A stretch of DNA of 64,000 nucleotides, from positions 124,001 to 188,000 of the forward strand of contig JAYKAV010000311.1 of the NCBI GenBank assembly GCA_035582835.1. Reading direction: 5' to 3'. The translations under genes were made by a program, and so were the position numbers. Within the stretch, counting starts at the first letter, position 1. Every line of letters starts with the position of its first letter. Source of the stretch: Phoebastria nigripes (lineage: Eukaryota; Chordata; Aves; Procellariiformes; Diomedeidae). Of the stretch, positions 23,459-36,416 are shown piece by piece. The notes beneath the pieces are model-generated. The model searched no databases. It saw only the letters and a list, made by a program, of their open reading frames with translations, and was not told where the DNA came from.

Positions 23459-24412
23459 GTATGAATCCTATGCTCTAAGATCATCTAAAACGTAGTAAAT
23501 TCAATTACATTCTCAGTGACATTTTTAGTGTATTTTGCACAGATTTGCTAATAAACTATATGAATAATGCANGTAAAAATCTTTTACGGTATCTTCACCG
23601 ATGCTTTTTACTTTATTTTGTAGTTACGCTGTTTATANTGTGCCTTTACGCAGCAGAAAAGTGTTGTTATTTTATAACAGCACCTAAAAAGTACACAACA
23701 TATAACAACTCTTCTCCATCTCAGTATTACTATGTGATGAACAGCCTGTAGTGTGTCCTACTTAAAGGCTATGGTAGCATTCTGCTATTGATACCTGTAT
23801 GTGTTCTTCGTCACCATGCTTGTGACATTTCTCATGGAAACATAACATGTTCATATGCATTTCAGCNTCTGGAATGGTGCTAGTAATTGCTTACTTTGTT
23901 ATACATAATTTCAACTGTGGCTCCTTAAACATTTTGAAGTGGATTGGTTTTGTTTGTTTTAAACATGTCAGCGAGTAAGCTACTTTAAAAACTGTGGTAT
24001 TGAAAGATTCTTTCATTTTGTTTCTGTGGCTCATGCCTACTTCAGAGTTTTGGGATGCCTTAATTCAGATGCAGTTAGCGTTGTAATGTCTGTACAATAT
24101 GAACTCTATGTGTTCAGCCCCTGAAGCCAACTTTAGTCATGAAATAGACAAACTAAAATTTCCACNGGTCCTTGTTGAAGCAGTACAGGAGACCAAATTG
24201 TGTTTCCCTGCTACATACTGTGCATATTCACATTTCTGATGAGTGCCAGGCTATTTACAGTTTGAGACTGAAGAAACTGAAATCCATAAAACTTAGCGTG
24301 AACTGAAAATACTTCTTAGTATGAAATAAGAGGTACTTAGTTCAAAGAGGAGTTTATATAGGCATACCTCAGTACAGCCACCTAAAACTTCATTGTTCCC
24401 TTCTTTTGGAAG
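23459..24412 (+). other. MAP3K5: MAP3K5 intron 5
   Basis: Short AT-rich intron with several single-N ambiguities, ending TTTTGGAAG. No repeat, RNA gene or other exon seen. Confidence 0.85.
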
Positions 24413-24519
24413 GATTACGATTCCATTGTGAAACTGGTGAAAACTTTAGAAAAACTGCCTACTTTTGACTTGGCTTCCCATCACCATGTGAGGCTTCATT
24501 ATGCATTTGCACTGAACAG
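24413..24519 (+). CDS. MAP3K5: MAP3K5 exon 6: TPR region
   Basis: Encodes DYDSIVKLVKTLEKLPTFD onward to HYAFALN, human 326-360, and ends with AG before GTAAGA, splitting Arg361. Lys replaces human Glu in KLV(E)TLEKL, and Arg-Leu replaces Lys-Phe before HYAFALN. The acceptor TTTTGGAAG has a weak 3' edge, but the frame and homology fix the start. The helix-turn-helix content belongs to the central TPR array that positions the N-terminal and kinase domains. Confidence 0.93.
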
Positions 24520-27222
24520 GTAAGAATCTACCCTTCCTTCCGCTGTTGAACAGTAAGTCAGAACTGCAAACTTCACACAGCCTTGGTAATCCCAGGTGAA
24601 CTTCCCTACTGGAATCTTCATACGCAGGTCTAGGGTTTTCACTGAAGCAACTTTGGGGACTCTCAGCTTCGTGAGCAATCTAAGCTTTCTTTTTCTCTCG
24701 TACTGTCAAATTCCATTCCTTTTCCTTTAGTGTGAGTGTTTGATTTGTCTTTCCATAGGTTTGCATCATTTTTTCATTTCAGTATCTAAATTGGAGAAAA
24801 TAAATACCTAGTAGTATTTCACCTCTGTAAAATACGCTTTTAACATTGCTGGATGAGTGGCAGTGCTGCAGCATTGTGCTAACTTCGACATCGTCTCATT
24901 CAAGTCTGAGTTCTGGTAGTCTCAGGAGACATAAGGAGAACTTTCATCAAATGTCATCAGAAGATTTTATTATATTATAATAATAAACTAATTTTCATGT
25001 TCTTTGATAACATGCACAAAATGTGCCACATGGAGCAGCACACACTACTTTCTTGGGTTAAACGAGAGCCAAGCCTAGATTTTTTTCTAGGATACTGGCA
25101 ATTGGGCAAGGCACTAAAAGGGGAGTTTTTCAGAGGAAATTACAGAGGTTTTCTGCTCCCTTGCCCTTATCACAATGAACATTTTGCTATTGATGTTTAG
25201 AGGAGTAGACCAGGTGTCAGCAGGCATTGAAATTCTCAAATATAGAAAATGTCTACAGATCTTTCTCCTTCGCACAGATTTGAATATTGTAATTCACATT
25301 TGCTGAGGAGCCTCAAAACTGCATCTCATGTCAAAATATGTCACAAGTAATTAGTTGAAAAAAATAAGCCTGTTTTTGAAACCCACCAAAAAAAAAAAAA
25401 AAAAACCCAAAAAAAGAAAACAGCTATCTGGCATTGTTTTGTCTGAATAAAATGTCCAGGTCCTTTCTTGTTCCTTTATACCAGGTATATGAAGGTATAA
25501 ATATTGTGCCCTTTTTGTTCCTGCTTTGCCATAAATATGTGGACCTTTGCAGATTAAATAATCCAGCATGTATCTGCCACTTCTACATAGCCTTCACAAA
25601 GGTCACTAGGTGTACCTTGGAGTTTTAACAAGTTATTTAGACCTCAAGGTCACTGTTTTCTAAAACAAAGTCACCTTTGAAAATAGGACTAGTTCACTGG
25701 GGCACTAAAAAGCCTGCAAAACTGCAGTATAATCTTTTCAGGCAGATCCTTATACTTCATTGGTTTCGTTGGGACTTCTTGCAGACTGAAAGGTCTGTTT
25801 TTATAGATGTGAATGTAAGAAGTAGCCTTTGAGGGTATCTGTCATACAGAAGGTCTACACAGTACTTCCAAAGGAGTTCAGATCAGATTTTCCTCTCCCT
25901 CCCTTCTCCAGATTGTACGTTCAACTGGAATCCATGACAGCCATGAAAATGTTCATGCTTTGGTGTATGCCAAGAAGGAATTACTTGGGCTAATCGTAGC
26001 TTTCTCCTTATTGGGAATATAGAGAATGTTTCCTGAGCTAATGCAGGTCTGGAATACTCTGCACATCTGAATGTTTGCTGTGGAAGAAGCTGTCCCTCTT
26101 GCTTCTAATCCGGGTCACAGTCCGGAAGGATGGAGCGGCTCAATTAGTCAGGATTAGTCTGACCTAAATCAAGAAAGTGTGTGAGGGCATTGATGATGGA
26201 AGAGTAAGCAGAAAGAAAGGTAGGGACCTCTGTCTCTGGAGACCAGCAAAGTGTCAATGGCTCATATTACAAAACACTGTTGTGCCGTACTGGTTTTGTT
26301 CTCATTAAGTTCAGCTACCTATTGGTTTGATCTGGATTAGTGATAGTTGATACAAGATGTGGAAGAGTTATCCACCTGAAACTCCATTCTGAAAATTGCC
26401 CTTCTGTAATGAAAGTCAGCTGAAAAACATAAAGAAGCTGCAGACTTACCCTTGTTGCTTTACTTGAGTGGTCAATACGAGAAGAGAAAACAAAAGGAAG
26501 CAAACCTTCAACAACTGGGCAAGTGATCAGTTGGCAGGGAAACTAAAATAACACGGACCTGAAGGAGACTGTTACTTGCTCAGCCAGGAGCACTTGATTT
26601 CTCTCCCTGGGGCCTGGGATTGGGAGCACTTGTCCATCTCAAATGAGTACACCAGCCTTGCTGTGCCACTCTAGAAGTACTTGGGGAGCCTACTGCAGCT
26701 CTGTAGTCTGAGGGGACTTTTTGTAATTTGTTAGGATTTGACAGGTCTGAAGGTTGGGAAGAGATGGCACTGGGTTTCTTTTGTCTTTCTCATCAGGCTG
26801 AGACATCAATAGAGGTTGGCCCAGCACGTAGACTTGCACACTCTATTTGCTTTTTTTGCTCAGGAAAGCAGTTTATACAGTCTGCTCAAACAAGTGCTTT
26901 TGCTCTGTTTTCTTAATTATTTTTGTTATGATGTAAGTACTCATTCGTCCTCTGTTACCCATTCTGCTTGATTTAAACCTTTTCTTCCACATCACTCCCT
27001 TCNGGAGCTGCATACATGATCTCAGAGCTCACGAGCTCAGGTATCACTTAGAGTACACACGCTCTGATCTCTCAGGTTTGACGTTGACACTACCTATGCC
27101 GATGCATCAAAACTTTGATATGTTCTTGTAGAGGGGGAAGAAAAAATCCATTACTGAACCTCTGATCAAGTAGTATCTGCTTTAAGATGGCTGTGGCTTT
27201 TGTTGTGGTGTGGTTGGGTTTT

Positions 27223-27253
<31 letters not shown>

Positions 27254-28124
27254 CTTCTTTCTGAGGTAGCCTTCTCTTGCAAGCTTCTTCAGTGCAAAGC
27301 TTGCAAGACAGATACAAAACCACTTTTATATATTCTCCCCAATTCAAATTGTAGCCACTCAAATATTACAAGCAATTTCTCCAAAAGAATATAATACTCT
27401 CCCCAAACCACCAAAGAATAGTTTTTGCTGAGAAGGGAGTCATTTGCTTGTTCAGTACACAAATACGTAAAAAATTCTAAACTCTTGATACTGAATGATG
27501 TATGTATCCAAACTGTGAGTCAACAGGAAGTGTCTACTGCTTGCAATTATGTGGTTTATTTGTCTGAAATACTTTTTTTTTAGTATTACCTTATTGGCTT
27601 CACTTCCTAACCTTCCCTATCATGGGAATTCAGTCTGGTTTGTGCTTTTTGGGTTTGTTTTTTTTTTTTTGCTTCACATTCAAAATGTATATAAAAAAAA
27701 TTGCAAGTACAAGATGGAATCTTTTTTTCCTTTAAAGCATGAATTACTATGAAAGAAATATTAGATATGAAACCGAGGTTCATATCTTTCTATTTTGTAA
27801 GTAACACATGATCTTTATAAGAATTGCTCTTGAGGCTCTTGTTGCTGTTGCCAATGCTTTGCTCTAGCTGATGCTTCATGAGAGAGAGAAAACATGTTTG
27901 GGGGCTTTTATAAAGGTGTCCCATGATATTAAGAAAAGGNGGGGGCGGGGGAGAGAGAAAAAAAAGGAAGGGTGGGGGAAGTGTGTATATATATTATAGT
28001 CCATTGTGTCTGGAAGCAGATTTTACATGGATGAAGTCATACATATATATTCAAACATGGTCATGACAAAGTATTTCTTGTTAACTTTATAGGATATTTA
28101 ATCAAAATTTTTGTTTTTTAATAG
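24520..28124 (+). other. MAP3K5: MAP3K5 intron 6
   Basis: AT-rich intron with a poly-A at about 25389-25405, a 29-nt poly-T at 27225-27253 and a purine-rich G/A block near 27930-27980. It ends in a T-rich tract and TAATAG. No mobile-element body or additional exon recognised. Confidence 0.85.
27225..27253 (+). repeat. poly-T homopolymer (29 nt)
   Basis: Uninterrupted T run following a G/T-rich stretch. Simple sequence only. Confidence 0.95.
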
Positions 28125-28295
28125 GCGAAATCTGCCTGGAGACAGACAGAAAGCTCTAGAAATTATGATTCCCCTGGTAGAACAGGAAGACCAAGTAGCT
28201 TCAGATATGTACTGCCTGGTTGGTCGAATTTACAAGGACATGTTTTTGGAATCTGGGTTCATAGATACAGAAAGCAGGGACAAAGGGACATTCTG
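28125..28295 (+). CDS. MAP3K5: MAP3K5 exon 7: TPR region
   Basis: Starts with G after TTTTAATAG (completing Arg361). It encodes 56 residues from RNLPGDRQKALEIMIPL through SDMYCLVGRIYKDMF to KGTF, human 362-417. It ends with TG before GTGAGT, splitting Trp418. The segment around the human sequence MVQSEGQ reads LVEQEDQ here. The ASDMYCLVGRIYKD core is unchanged and is characteristic of ASK-family central regions. Length 171 nt with phase 2 at both ends makes it a symmetric exon. Confidence 0.95.
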
Positions 28296-29368
28296 GTGAG
28301 TACTGTTTTCCTGGTCTATGTCCGTTTGTTAGCTTCGGGAAAATATTCCTTAAACAAGAATGTATTTCAACTGTTTTTCATTCCAAATATTTGGCATCCT
28401 TAAGGGATACACTGAATCTTATAATCATCTTTGCTTATTTGTTAAGCATGAGAGATTTATGTTGTTCACAGATCTGCTTCTGTGAAGTTCTTGAAGTGCC
28501 TCAGAGACTTGGAAGTTTAGGTAGCTCTTACCAGAGTGTATTTTCCTCCTTTTTCCCAAATGTGAAGTCTCCTGTTTACTATATTATTCTTAAGAATCGG
28601 GGCCAGACAATAATCAGCCATGACTTAATTGGCGTATCTGCAATCTGATAGGTGTTAGCTAGCTAGGCTTAAAGGTGATGAGGTTTAACTCTGCAATGAT
28701 GTTTAGGATGTACCATTCTGTCTTTTTTTGGCCTTCATGCTCGCAAGCAATATGACTGTTCCAAACTCATGCTGGCAAAAGTTTTATCACCCCGTCATCA
28801 CCGTATAGTATATGCATATTACAGTGGACTACAGTACCATCGATAGTCAAAGAAGCACACAATAGGCTAGACAAATTCTTATCTTAATTTTAGAGGCAAA
28901 TGTCATGTTTTTTATTGCTTTTGAAACACACTAAAACGCTGTTATGTGCAATAGGTTAAAAAATGGAGGCACTGCACACCATCCTAGACTTCTGTCGGGA
29001 TGAGCTGCTTTCTCCATTATGATTCAGATGAAGAAACAGACAATCCGTGTTTATGTATCCTGCACATCAGATCCTAGTTCTGGTCTTGTGCTCATCAGCT
29101 GCCTGTTGAAGTAAATGCTTAGAATGGAAAGCTTTCTTCTCCCTTTGTCATTTATCACTTGTTTTCAGTAAACTTCAGATTAGAACTGTCTTTGGTAAAA
29201 GATAAGACATAGTTGTTTACCATTTATGGCCTCAATACAAAAATATAATTGCTGGTCATGCTTTACAGTTTTGCAATGCTTACTGGATTTTTTTAAAGAT
29301 GTTGAAATAACAGGAATGCAGCATATTGTTGTCATCCCCCCTCCCCCCCATCCCGCCTTCATAATTTT

Positions 29369-29730
29369 CATAGAATCATAGAATCATTAAGGTTGGAAAA
29401 GACCTCTAAGATTGAGTCCAACCGTCAACCCACACCTCCATGCCCACTAAACCATGTCCCTAAGCGCCTCATCTACACGTCTTTTAAATACTTCCAGGGA
29501 TGGTGACTCAACCACTTCCCTGGGCAGCCTGTTCCAATGTTTAACCACTCTTTCAGTAAAGAAATTTTTCCTAAGGTCCAATCTAAACCTCCCCTGGCGC
29601 AACTTGAGGCCATTTCCTCTCNTCCTATCGCTAGTTACTTTGGAGAAGAGACCAACACTCACCTCGCTACAACCTCCTTTCAGGTAGTTGTAGAGCGCGA
29701 TAAGGTCTCCTCTTCTCCAGGCTAAACAAG
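29369..29730 (-). mobile_element. CR1 LINE, 5'-truncated, antisense; carries C-terminal remnant of ORF2
   Basis: The plus strand begins CATAGAATCATAGAATCATT, the reverse complement of the CR1 3' terminus, followed by the conserved GTTGGAAAAGACCTCTAAGA block. Read on the minus strand from about 29724 to 29447 it encodes the typical CR1 ORF2 C-terminal tail. That tail includes [13 protein letters not shown], TSDRx[38 protein letters not shown] and a stop after LRDMV. The frame is intact over this stretch apart from one N-ambiguous codon, suggesting a relatively young copy. The rest of the reverse transcriptase and the endonuclease are absent, so it is a dead copy. Confidence 0.95.
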
Positions 29731-32700
29731 ATTCTGTTTTAAAAAAAAAATTTTTGCTAATGTCATGAACTAACATAAAAAGAAAACTGTAGTCCTGTAT
29801 ACAAATACTAGGCATTATCACAGGCTAAACAGAATAAACAGAAGTTACTTTTGCTATTGTACATCTTGCTTTTTCCTCATTCATAGTGCCTTATGAACAG
29901 ATAAACTTTGAGATTTTCAAACATTATTGAACTAAGAACGATTACATGTATAATAGCGGTAATTACTTCTAGGATATTTCATGTAGCCATTTTAACACAC
30001 TTTTAATAGATGCATCTTAGCAATCATGATATTCATACATTTGATGAGGTGAAGTGATTGCAATCAGGCATACCAGTTTGGGAAAGGACAGCAGGCTGGC
30101 AGCTCCTGCAGCAGCGTAGGATGCTGACTGGTCAGCCCCTAAATAATCCCTGAAGCCTCTGGCAAGTAAGACCCAATACAGACTGCTCCGTGCGCCTGCT
30201 GCCATAGAACAAGGTAATCTCTGTCGAGTCAAGCTGGAGTTTGGCTGGAAGCTGTACCGGCTGGGCCAGTTGCTTTTGGTTTGTTCTTTATGCTGGATAT
30301 TGATTTGAATTCTAGTGTTAGTCATACAGCAGGCTTGACGTGGCTGAAGGGTTGACTCATAACTCAGTGGAAGGCTCTTGGGAAGGAGCAAGCCACAACG
30401 GGGGAAGGTGTGTGCAGGAACAATGCCCCCATGATAGTGTTACTTTATGTTGAGATAAAGGTTATTATCTCAGTCTTAGAGAAATGAGGATGTAGGAGAA
30501 GTATAGTGAATTGCATAAGATAATGAGAATTTGGCAGCAGAACCAAAGCATTGGTTTTGCAACAACTAGTGATGTCAAGGTACTTTGGTCTATTGAAAAA
30601 AAAAAAAAAAAAAAGGCAGGCAGTGTGCTTTCCTGACAACTAAAAAGCAGAATAAAAGACATCTTTCATATAAATATGAGAGAAGAGATGAAAGTTTAAT
30701 TATTAACTGTCATTTTCTTGTTGCATACTGACAGTGTAAATCAGACTTAGCAAAGCTATCAAGTCTTTATCTTCACAAATCTCTTCACTGCTACCTCCCT
30801 AATTCAGGATCTGCACTGCAACATTTTCCCAAATGTCAGCTTTCAATTTCTTGATGGCATTTATAATTGCATCAGCTAAGCCAACCTCTACTTTATAGGC
30901 AGACTTTTAAACCTTACCGCCTTTCTACGATACTGCACGGGTTCCTCCAGTGATACATAGGGCATGATAATGTACAGCAATTGCACCAGTTGAATTTAAA
31001 TCAGTTCAGTCAACAGATGTGATTTCTGAATTGTTTGGGAAACTGTGAATATTTTCATCTGTTCAAAATTTATTATCACAGGTTATTTTTTTATTTTTAT
31101 TTTTTGTCTGTAAATTTTTGCTGTCCAGGCTATGTGGATATAAGGCAGGTTTAAGAATGTCAGCACAGGATCACACCAAATATAAAATTACNCTTTTGGT
31201 TGTAACGATTTAGGAGAGGTAAATAGGACTACAGAGGTCCAAGATACTAGTATTTCTTGGTGTGAGTAGCATGTAAAGATGTCTAGAAAAAGAATTTCTG
31301 CTGTGCGGAAGGGAGAGTTGGAAGCAATTTCGAAAGAAAAAGCAGAAGACAGGAACAAAAATTCCCAGGATGTCCCTTCTGGTCTCCTGGGGGTAGGTGG
31401 CAAGGTCCTGGCAGCAGGGGACCCCAGGGGTGGCCTCTGACAAGAGACAAGGAGCTGCCCTATGCCAGGCACAGTCAGTTCCAGCCACCTCCGATGGACT
31501 CATCACTGGCCAGAACTGAGCACATCAGCAGCACCGGTGGCACCTCTGTGGTAACGTATTTAAGAAAGGGTTTTTTTTCAGGCTGTTTCACCAATGCTTC
31601 TGCAAGCACTGTTTTGCAAACTTCAGCTCATCTCCACCTCCTTCGCCTGTATGATTAACATTGTTTACAGCACAAATGTGCCCACCTGTTGATACGCATG
31701 GGAGATGCTTATTTTATCTTAAATTTTGAATTTTGTATGTATCTGTCCAAGAACTACAGAAATTTTGATAGTTGTGCCAGAAATTAGGCATTTTGGGGCA
31801 AAACAAAAAAGTGAAAGTAGAGAGTCTGTTGTATTTTCGTTCCAATACGTATTTTCAAGTTTTTTTCTTCTTCTGTCAATCTTTCCTCTCTCCTTTTCCT
31901 GATATTGCATAAGGATTATAGCAGGAAAGATCTCTAGGGCAAAAAAGGGAGTCCAGTTCCCAACATTGCTATGTCTCCAAACACATTACGCCAGCCAACG
32001 GGTCTCTTCTAGCTATATATGCTTAGAATCAATGAAAGTGTCGTCCTGGTTGGTTGGTGGGTTTTTATGGAGTTTGGTCTTTTTTGTTGTGGGTTGTTTT
32101 GATTTTGTTTTTTTAAGTGAGCAAAAATGTTTTGTATGTGCTTTCTTCCTTGTTTTGTTGTAGCTCACAGTACAAGAGGAAAGGCAGATGATGAAAGAAA
32201 AGAATTGAGTCTTCTCTGCTCATCACGCTTATTTTTAGAGGACTAGACTCTTGTCTAATGATTAAGCTCTTTGGAGGTCGGCAACTGGAGTATAGAAAGA
32301 GTATACAAGTAGCAGATTGAAGAGGAGCCTGTCTTGCAGTTTTGGAAAGCAGAGCTTATGTTAAAGGATGCAAAGTCCTGAATCATTAGAGCAGGAAAAA
32401 CAAAATAAATAAATAAATAATAATAAAAAAAGAAAACCAGCCATATTTTTGGCCTGCTAGGATCAAAATGCCTTAGCTTTGCTTACGTGTCAAAGCGTGG
32501 TCTGGAAGCCAAATCCTTAGTTTTTTCATAGATTATTTTTCTTTCCTTCCTTATGTATTAATCTCACAACCTGCTTAATTTTTTTTATATAATCCATTTG
32601 TTTGTCTGGATTTTTCCCATCCTTTTGAAAGTAATTTTAAACTCCATTGCTTTTATTGTAATGGAGTTGTGTTGACTGAATCTCTTGCGCTCCTTAACTC

Positions 32701-32737
32701 ACATATGATAGTCTTGTTTGCCTCCTCCTTACAGAGG

Positions 32738-32738
32738 C

Positions 32739-32778
<40 letters not shown>
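32738..32778 (+). repeat. (GT)n(AT)n compound microsatellite
   Basis: A GT dinucleotide array of about 26 nt runs directly into an AT array of about 14 nt. Likely polymorphic; alternating purine-pyrimidine sequence of this kind can adopt Z-DNA or cruciform structure. Confidence 0.93.
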
Positions 32779-33572
32779 GCATGCAACCAAACGTTCTTAT
32801 TCTGTAGAACAAGTTTAAAGCACTGTAGATCTGCTGTCGCTGTTGCCACCACAACTTGCATTGCTAGCATGAGGATAGTGTGTGCTGTGTTTGTGTGAAG
32901 CCCTTCGACTTCTTTTAAGACAAGATTTAGGCTAGGTGAATACCACTGCCATTCCTCTTGCTCCCTCACTTCCTCTTGAGGAGAATAAAATGTGGTATGG
33001 TCCTTTTTTATGTGAATAGACTCATAAGGACAATGTCAATGAGACACCCAGTAAAGAATAAAATTTGGAGTAGCTGAAATCATAGCTAAATGCAAAGTAT
33101 TTTCTTGTATCACTTGCTTTTGTGCTTATGCATTTTGATATGCTTGTATGTCACTGTAGCAGATCCACAATAGAATCTAAGGTTTCAAGTCAGTGAAAAT
33201 TCATATATTTAAGAGTAAATTAATGAGCTTATTAATAAATGTAACTGTGTAACAGGTCTCTTACAAGCTGATAGTATTTTTTTTTTTTCTTTAATCTCAA
33301 AGAAAATTGGTAAGATACCATAGCTTTACTGGGATGGATGAGTAGGGTCTGTGCTTGTTGTGTGAGGGGAAAGGAAATGGGAGGAGGATGTATAAATAAC
33401 GGACTCCTAAAAATAACCACAAACCTTGTGTGGAAAACAGTAAAGTATTTTTGCTTCCATGGATTCTTGCTGTGTAAACAGAAGATAAGCACTAAAAGTA
33501 CCTAAAAGTATAATTATGTCCCTATTAGATCGTATTATTTAGAAAGTAAACTTGTATGTTTGTTTTTTCTAG

Positions 33573-33685
33573 GTTCAAGAAGGCGTTTGAATCAGAGCCA
33601 ACATTACCGTCAGGAATTAATTATGCAGTACTCCTCCTGGCAGCCGGACATTGCTTTGATACTTCTTTTGAGCTGCGGAAAGTTG
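33573..33685 (+). CDS. MAP3K5: MAP3K5 exon 8: TPR region
   Basis: G completes Trp418, followed by 37 residues from FKKAFESEPTLPSGINYAVL to SFELRKV, human 419-455. It ends with G before GTAATT, splitting Gly456. FKKAFESEPTLxSGINYAVLLLAAGH is an ASK-family hallmark. Cys-Phe-Asp-Thr replaces human Gln-Phe-Glu-Ser after AAGH, adding one cysteine relative to the human protein. The acceptor is TTTTTTCTAG. Frame continuity and homology fix both edges, although the donor hexamer GTAATT is non-optimal. Confidence 0.94.
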
Positions 33686-34161
33686 GTAATTATATAGCTT
33701 GCAAATTCACAGTGAAATTGCATTCTAGTGAAAGTATGACACCACCCGCTGTCGTAGGGGAAAAATCTGATGGTTGTATGCGAATGCTTTGATAGTGAGC
33801 ATGTGAATATCTGAGTTGGTCTCCCCCACCACAGATCCCACCTGATTGTGGGTGAGTGCTGTCATGAAGACCTGGTTCCAGTTTTAAGGTCTTAACTGGT
33901 TAGCAGAGCTTAGTGAAAACTGACAGCCCTTCTTTGCAATGACATCGTTTGTGTGAAACAGGAACACCTGAAAGGGGAATCCAGTTCCAGCTAGCATTCT
34001 TTAAAACAAACAAACAAAAACCGCTGTAGAACTGTAGGGAATATGGACAAAACGTCCATTCTAAGAGTGGGGAAAATGCACTTGACTTGAGCTTGGGGTG
34101 GGCTGAGAGAAGAACGTTTCTCTTCCAATGCTTTCTTTGAGGTTTCCTGAATGTCTGTATT

Positions 34162-34362
34162 CATAGAATCATAGAGTGGTTTGGGTTGGAAGGCACCTTT
34201 TAAACACCATCTAGTCCAATGCCCCTGCCGTGGGCAGGGACATCTTTCAGTAGATCAGGTTGCTCAACCTGACCTTGAACACTTCCGATGATGGGGCATT
34301 CACAACTTCCCTGGGCAACCTGGTCCAACGTCTCACCACCCTCGTCATAAAAAAATTCTTGC
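34162..34362 (-). mobile_element. CR1 LINE 3' fragment, antisense
   Basis: Begins TCATAGAATCATAGAGTGGT followed by TTGGGTTGGAAGGCACC, the reverse complement of a CR1 3' end. It continues through the CCCTGGGCAACCTGGTCCAA block. It breaks off in an A-rich stretch before AATTCTTGCTTAAG. It is of a different CR1 subfamily type from the 29369 copy, judging by the TGGTTTGGGTTGGAAGG variant. Confidence 0.92.
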
Positions 34363-35624
34363 TTAAGAAGGAAGAATTAAGGTGTCCATTTTGTTTGTGA
34401 TTTTATTTGTGGTTTTGCTGGATTTGAGGAGAGTGCAAGGTCAAGATTAGTCAGTAATACTTTCAGGGAGGGTATGGGAGAAAACACTGAATGTTGTAAT
34501 ATGTAGTAACATATCCTTTGCAACTGGCATTCTTCTCCATGAATTTGTATAATTCTTGACTTACTGTAAAGTCTTTTTTATCCTTCTGTCTCCTGAGGAG
34601 GTTGTCAAGTGAGAAAGAAACAAATGTTCTTCACTCCACAGAATGTATCTCTAATCAGCCACTGCTCTAGTTTAAAAGTTAGGTGTGCACTGTATGTCTG
34701 GAAGTAATTTTCTAGATAAAGTTTTTTGAGTGTGAAGGTCAGAGTGAGATGGTTACTTTCACATAGATAATGGAAGTGAAATTGAAATTCTCTGGTGTGA
34801 ATGAAGGTGTTCATTTGGATGTGATAGGCTGTGTAGAGTTGCCCCAACTACTTGTTTGCCCTTCTGTGGGTGGGTGAGATTTTGCATTTTGGGTCAGATA
34901 GAATACTTTCATCTCCTACACTGAAATTTGAATTCTTGTGCCAGTGTAGGAGGTAAAAATATATGTTTTGCTTTCTACATAGCATTTGCAAATATTCACT
35001 CAGCTGGCCTAATTTTAAAATAGATAGTTTAGCGAAGCTGGGCTGTATTTATTGTGTAGTTTAACTTGAATCCTTCTATTTTAAAGAAAATTCTCAATTG
35101 CACACAGGCTACAGCCAACTAGATTTGGACAAATTAATTGTACCGATGAAATCTGGGTGTTACTTGTAGGGATCAGATGTTTGGTATCATCTTCTCGTGA
35201 GTTTGTCCAGTGTTGTTTTCCCTATTGTTTGTATGGAGAATGTTACAGAAATTAAGGTTCCTTATTACTTAAGGTTCCATCTACGGCTGATGAATGATTT
35301 AGTGGAGAAATATCCAGTAGCTATTTGGTGGAATGTGGTTTTTTGGTTGGTTTTTTGTTTTTGTTTTTTTTTTGAGCTGTTGGTGTGCGTCTCTCTTATG
35401 TAAACATTGACTTGGTGTCTGCTGAAAACTCTTGATATAGCAACCCCTCCTGTTATCTACTAGTGTCTATCTTTCTTATTTTGTTATGGTAAATACTGTC
35501 AAAATACTTTAAGCCTTAGACTGACTTAACTATTTTGAAACAAGTTTTCAAATATATATATAATATAGACCTTATGTGTATCATTGGTCATTGATTTCTT
35601 GTTGATAAGACTGTGGTCACTGTT

Positions 35625-36416
35625 CATAGAATCATAGAATATCAGGTTGGAAGGGACCTCAAGGATCATCTGATCCAACCTTTCATGGCAAAAGCACGGT
35701 CTAGACAAGATGGCCCAGCACCCTGTCCAGCTGAATCTTAAAAGTGTCCAGTGTTGGGGAATCCACCGCTTCCCTGGGGAGATTATTCCAATGGCTGATT
35801 GTTCTCATTGTGAAAAATTTTCCTCTTGTGTCCAATCAGAATCTCCCCAGGAGTAACTTGTACCCATTACCCCTNNNNNNNNNNNNNNNNNNNNNNNNNN
35901 NNNNNNNNNNNNNNNNNNNNNNNNNNNNNNNNNNNNNNNNNNNNNNNNNNNNNNNNNNNNNNNNNNNNNNNNNNNNNNNNNNNNNNNNNNNNNNNNNNNN
36001 NNNNNNNNNNNNNNNNNNNNNNNNNNNNNNNNNNNNNNNNNNNNNNNNNNNNNNNNNNNNNNNNNNNNNNNNNNNNNNNNNNNNNNNNNNNNNNNNNNNN
36101 NNNNNNNNNNNNNNNNNNNNNNNNNNNNNNNNNNNNNNNNNNNNCCAGGTGTGGCCTGACAAGTGCTGAGTAGAGTGGGATAATGACTTCTTTATCTCTG
36201 CTGGTGATGCCCTTGTTGATGCAACCCAGCATCCTGTTGGCTTTCTTTGCCAACAGTGAGCAGCACACTGTTCACTCATATTGAGCTTGTTGTTCATCAG
36301 GACCCCCAGGTCCCTTTCCACAGAGCTGCTCCCCAGCCGGGTAGATCCCAGCCTGTGCTGCACTCCTGGATTATGTTTTTGCAGGTGCAAGACCTTACAT
36401 TTGTCTTTGTACAATG
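35625..36416 (-). mobile_element. CR1 LINE, antisense, interrupted by assembly gap; frameshifted ORF2 remnant
   Basis: The 3' end (plus strand CATAGAATCATAGAATATCA, then AGGTTGGAAGGGACCTCAAG) lies at 35625. The 5'-truncated end lies near 36416. On the minus strand the distal part encodes late reverse-transcriptase-region peptides, with KCKVLHL, NPGVQHRLGSTRLGSSSVER and NKLNMSEQCAA in one frame. LAKKANRMLGCINKGITSRD and VIIPLYSALVRPHL then follow in another frame. A frameshift therefore lies near 36255-36268. After the gap RGNGYKL resumes near 35873. The copy is inactive. Confidence 0.93.
35875..36144. other. assembly gap (270 N)
   Basis: Run of N inside a CR1 element. CR1 homology continues on both sides (late reverse transcriptase to its right, ORF2 C-terminus to its left). 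The missing sequence is therefore probably CR1, and the gap likely arose because multicopy repeat reads could not be placed. The gap size may be an estimate. Confidence 0.98.

Larger units (their letters stand above)
28296..33572 (+). other. MAP3K5: MAP3K5 intron 7
   Basis: Contains an antisense CR1 copy (29369-29730), a poly-A at about 30595-30614, an (AAAT)n-like patch near 32402-32430 and a (GT)n(AT)n microsatellite at 32738-32778. It ends TTTTTTCTAG. No coding exon or RNA gene seen in the rest. Confidence 0.85.

Noticed and set aside
35744..36414. Long open frames of up to 192 codons across the N gap
   Set aside because: Most of the length is translated N. The real peptide content at the ends is CR1 ORF2.
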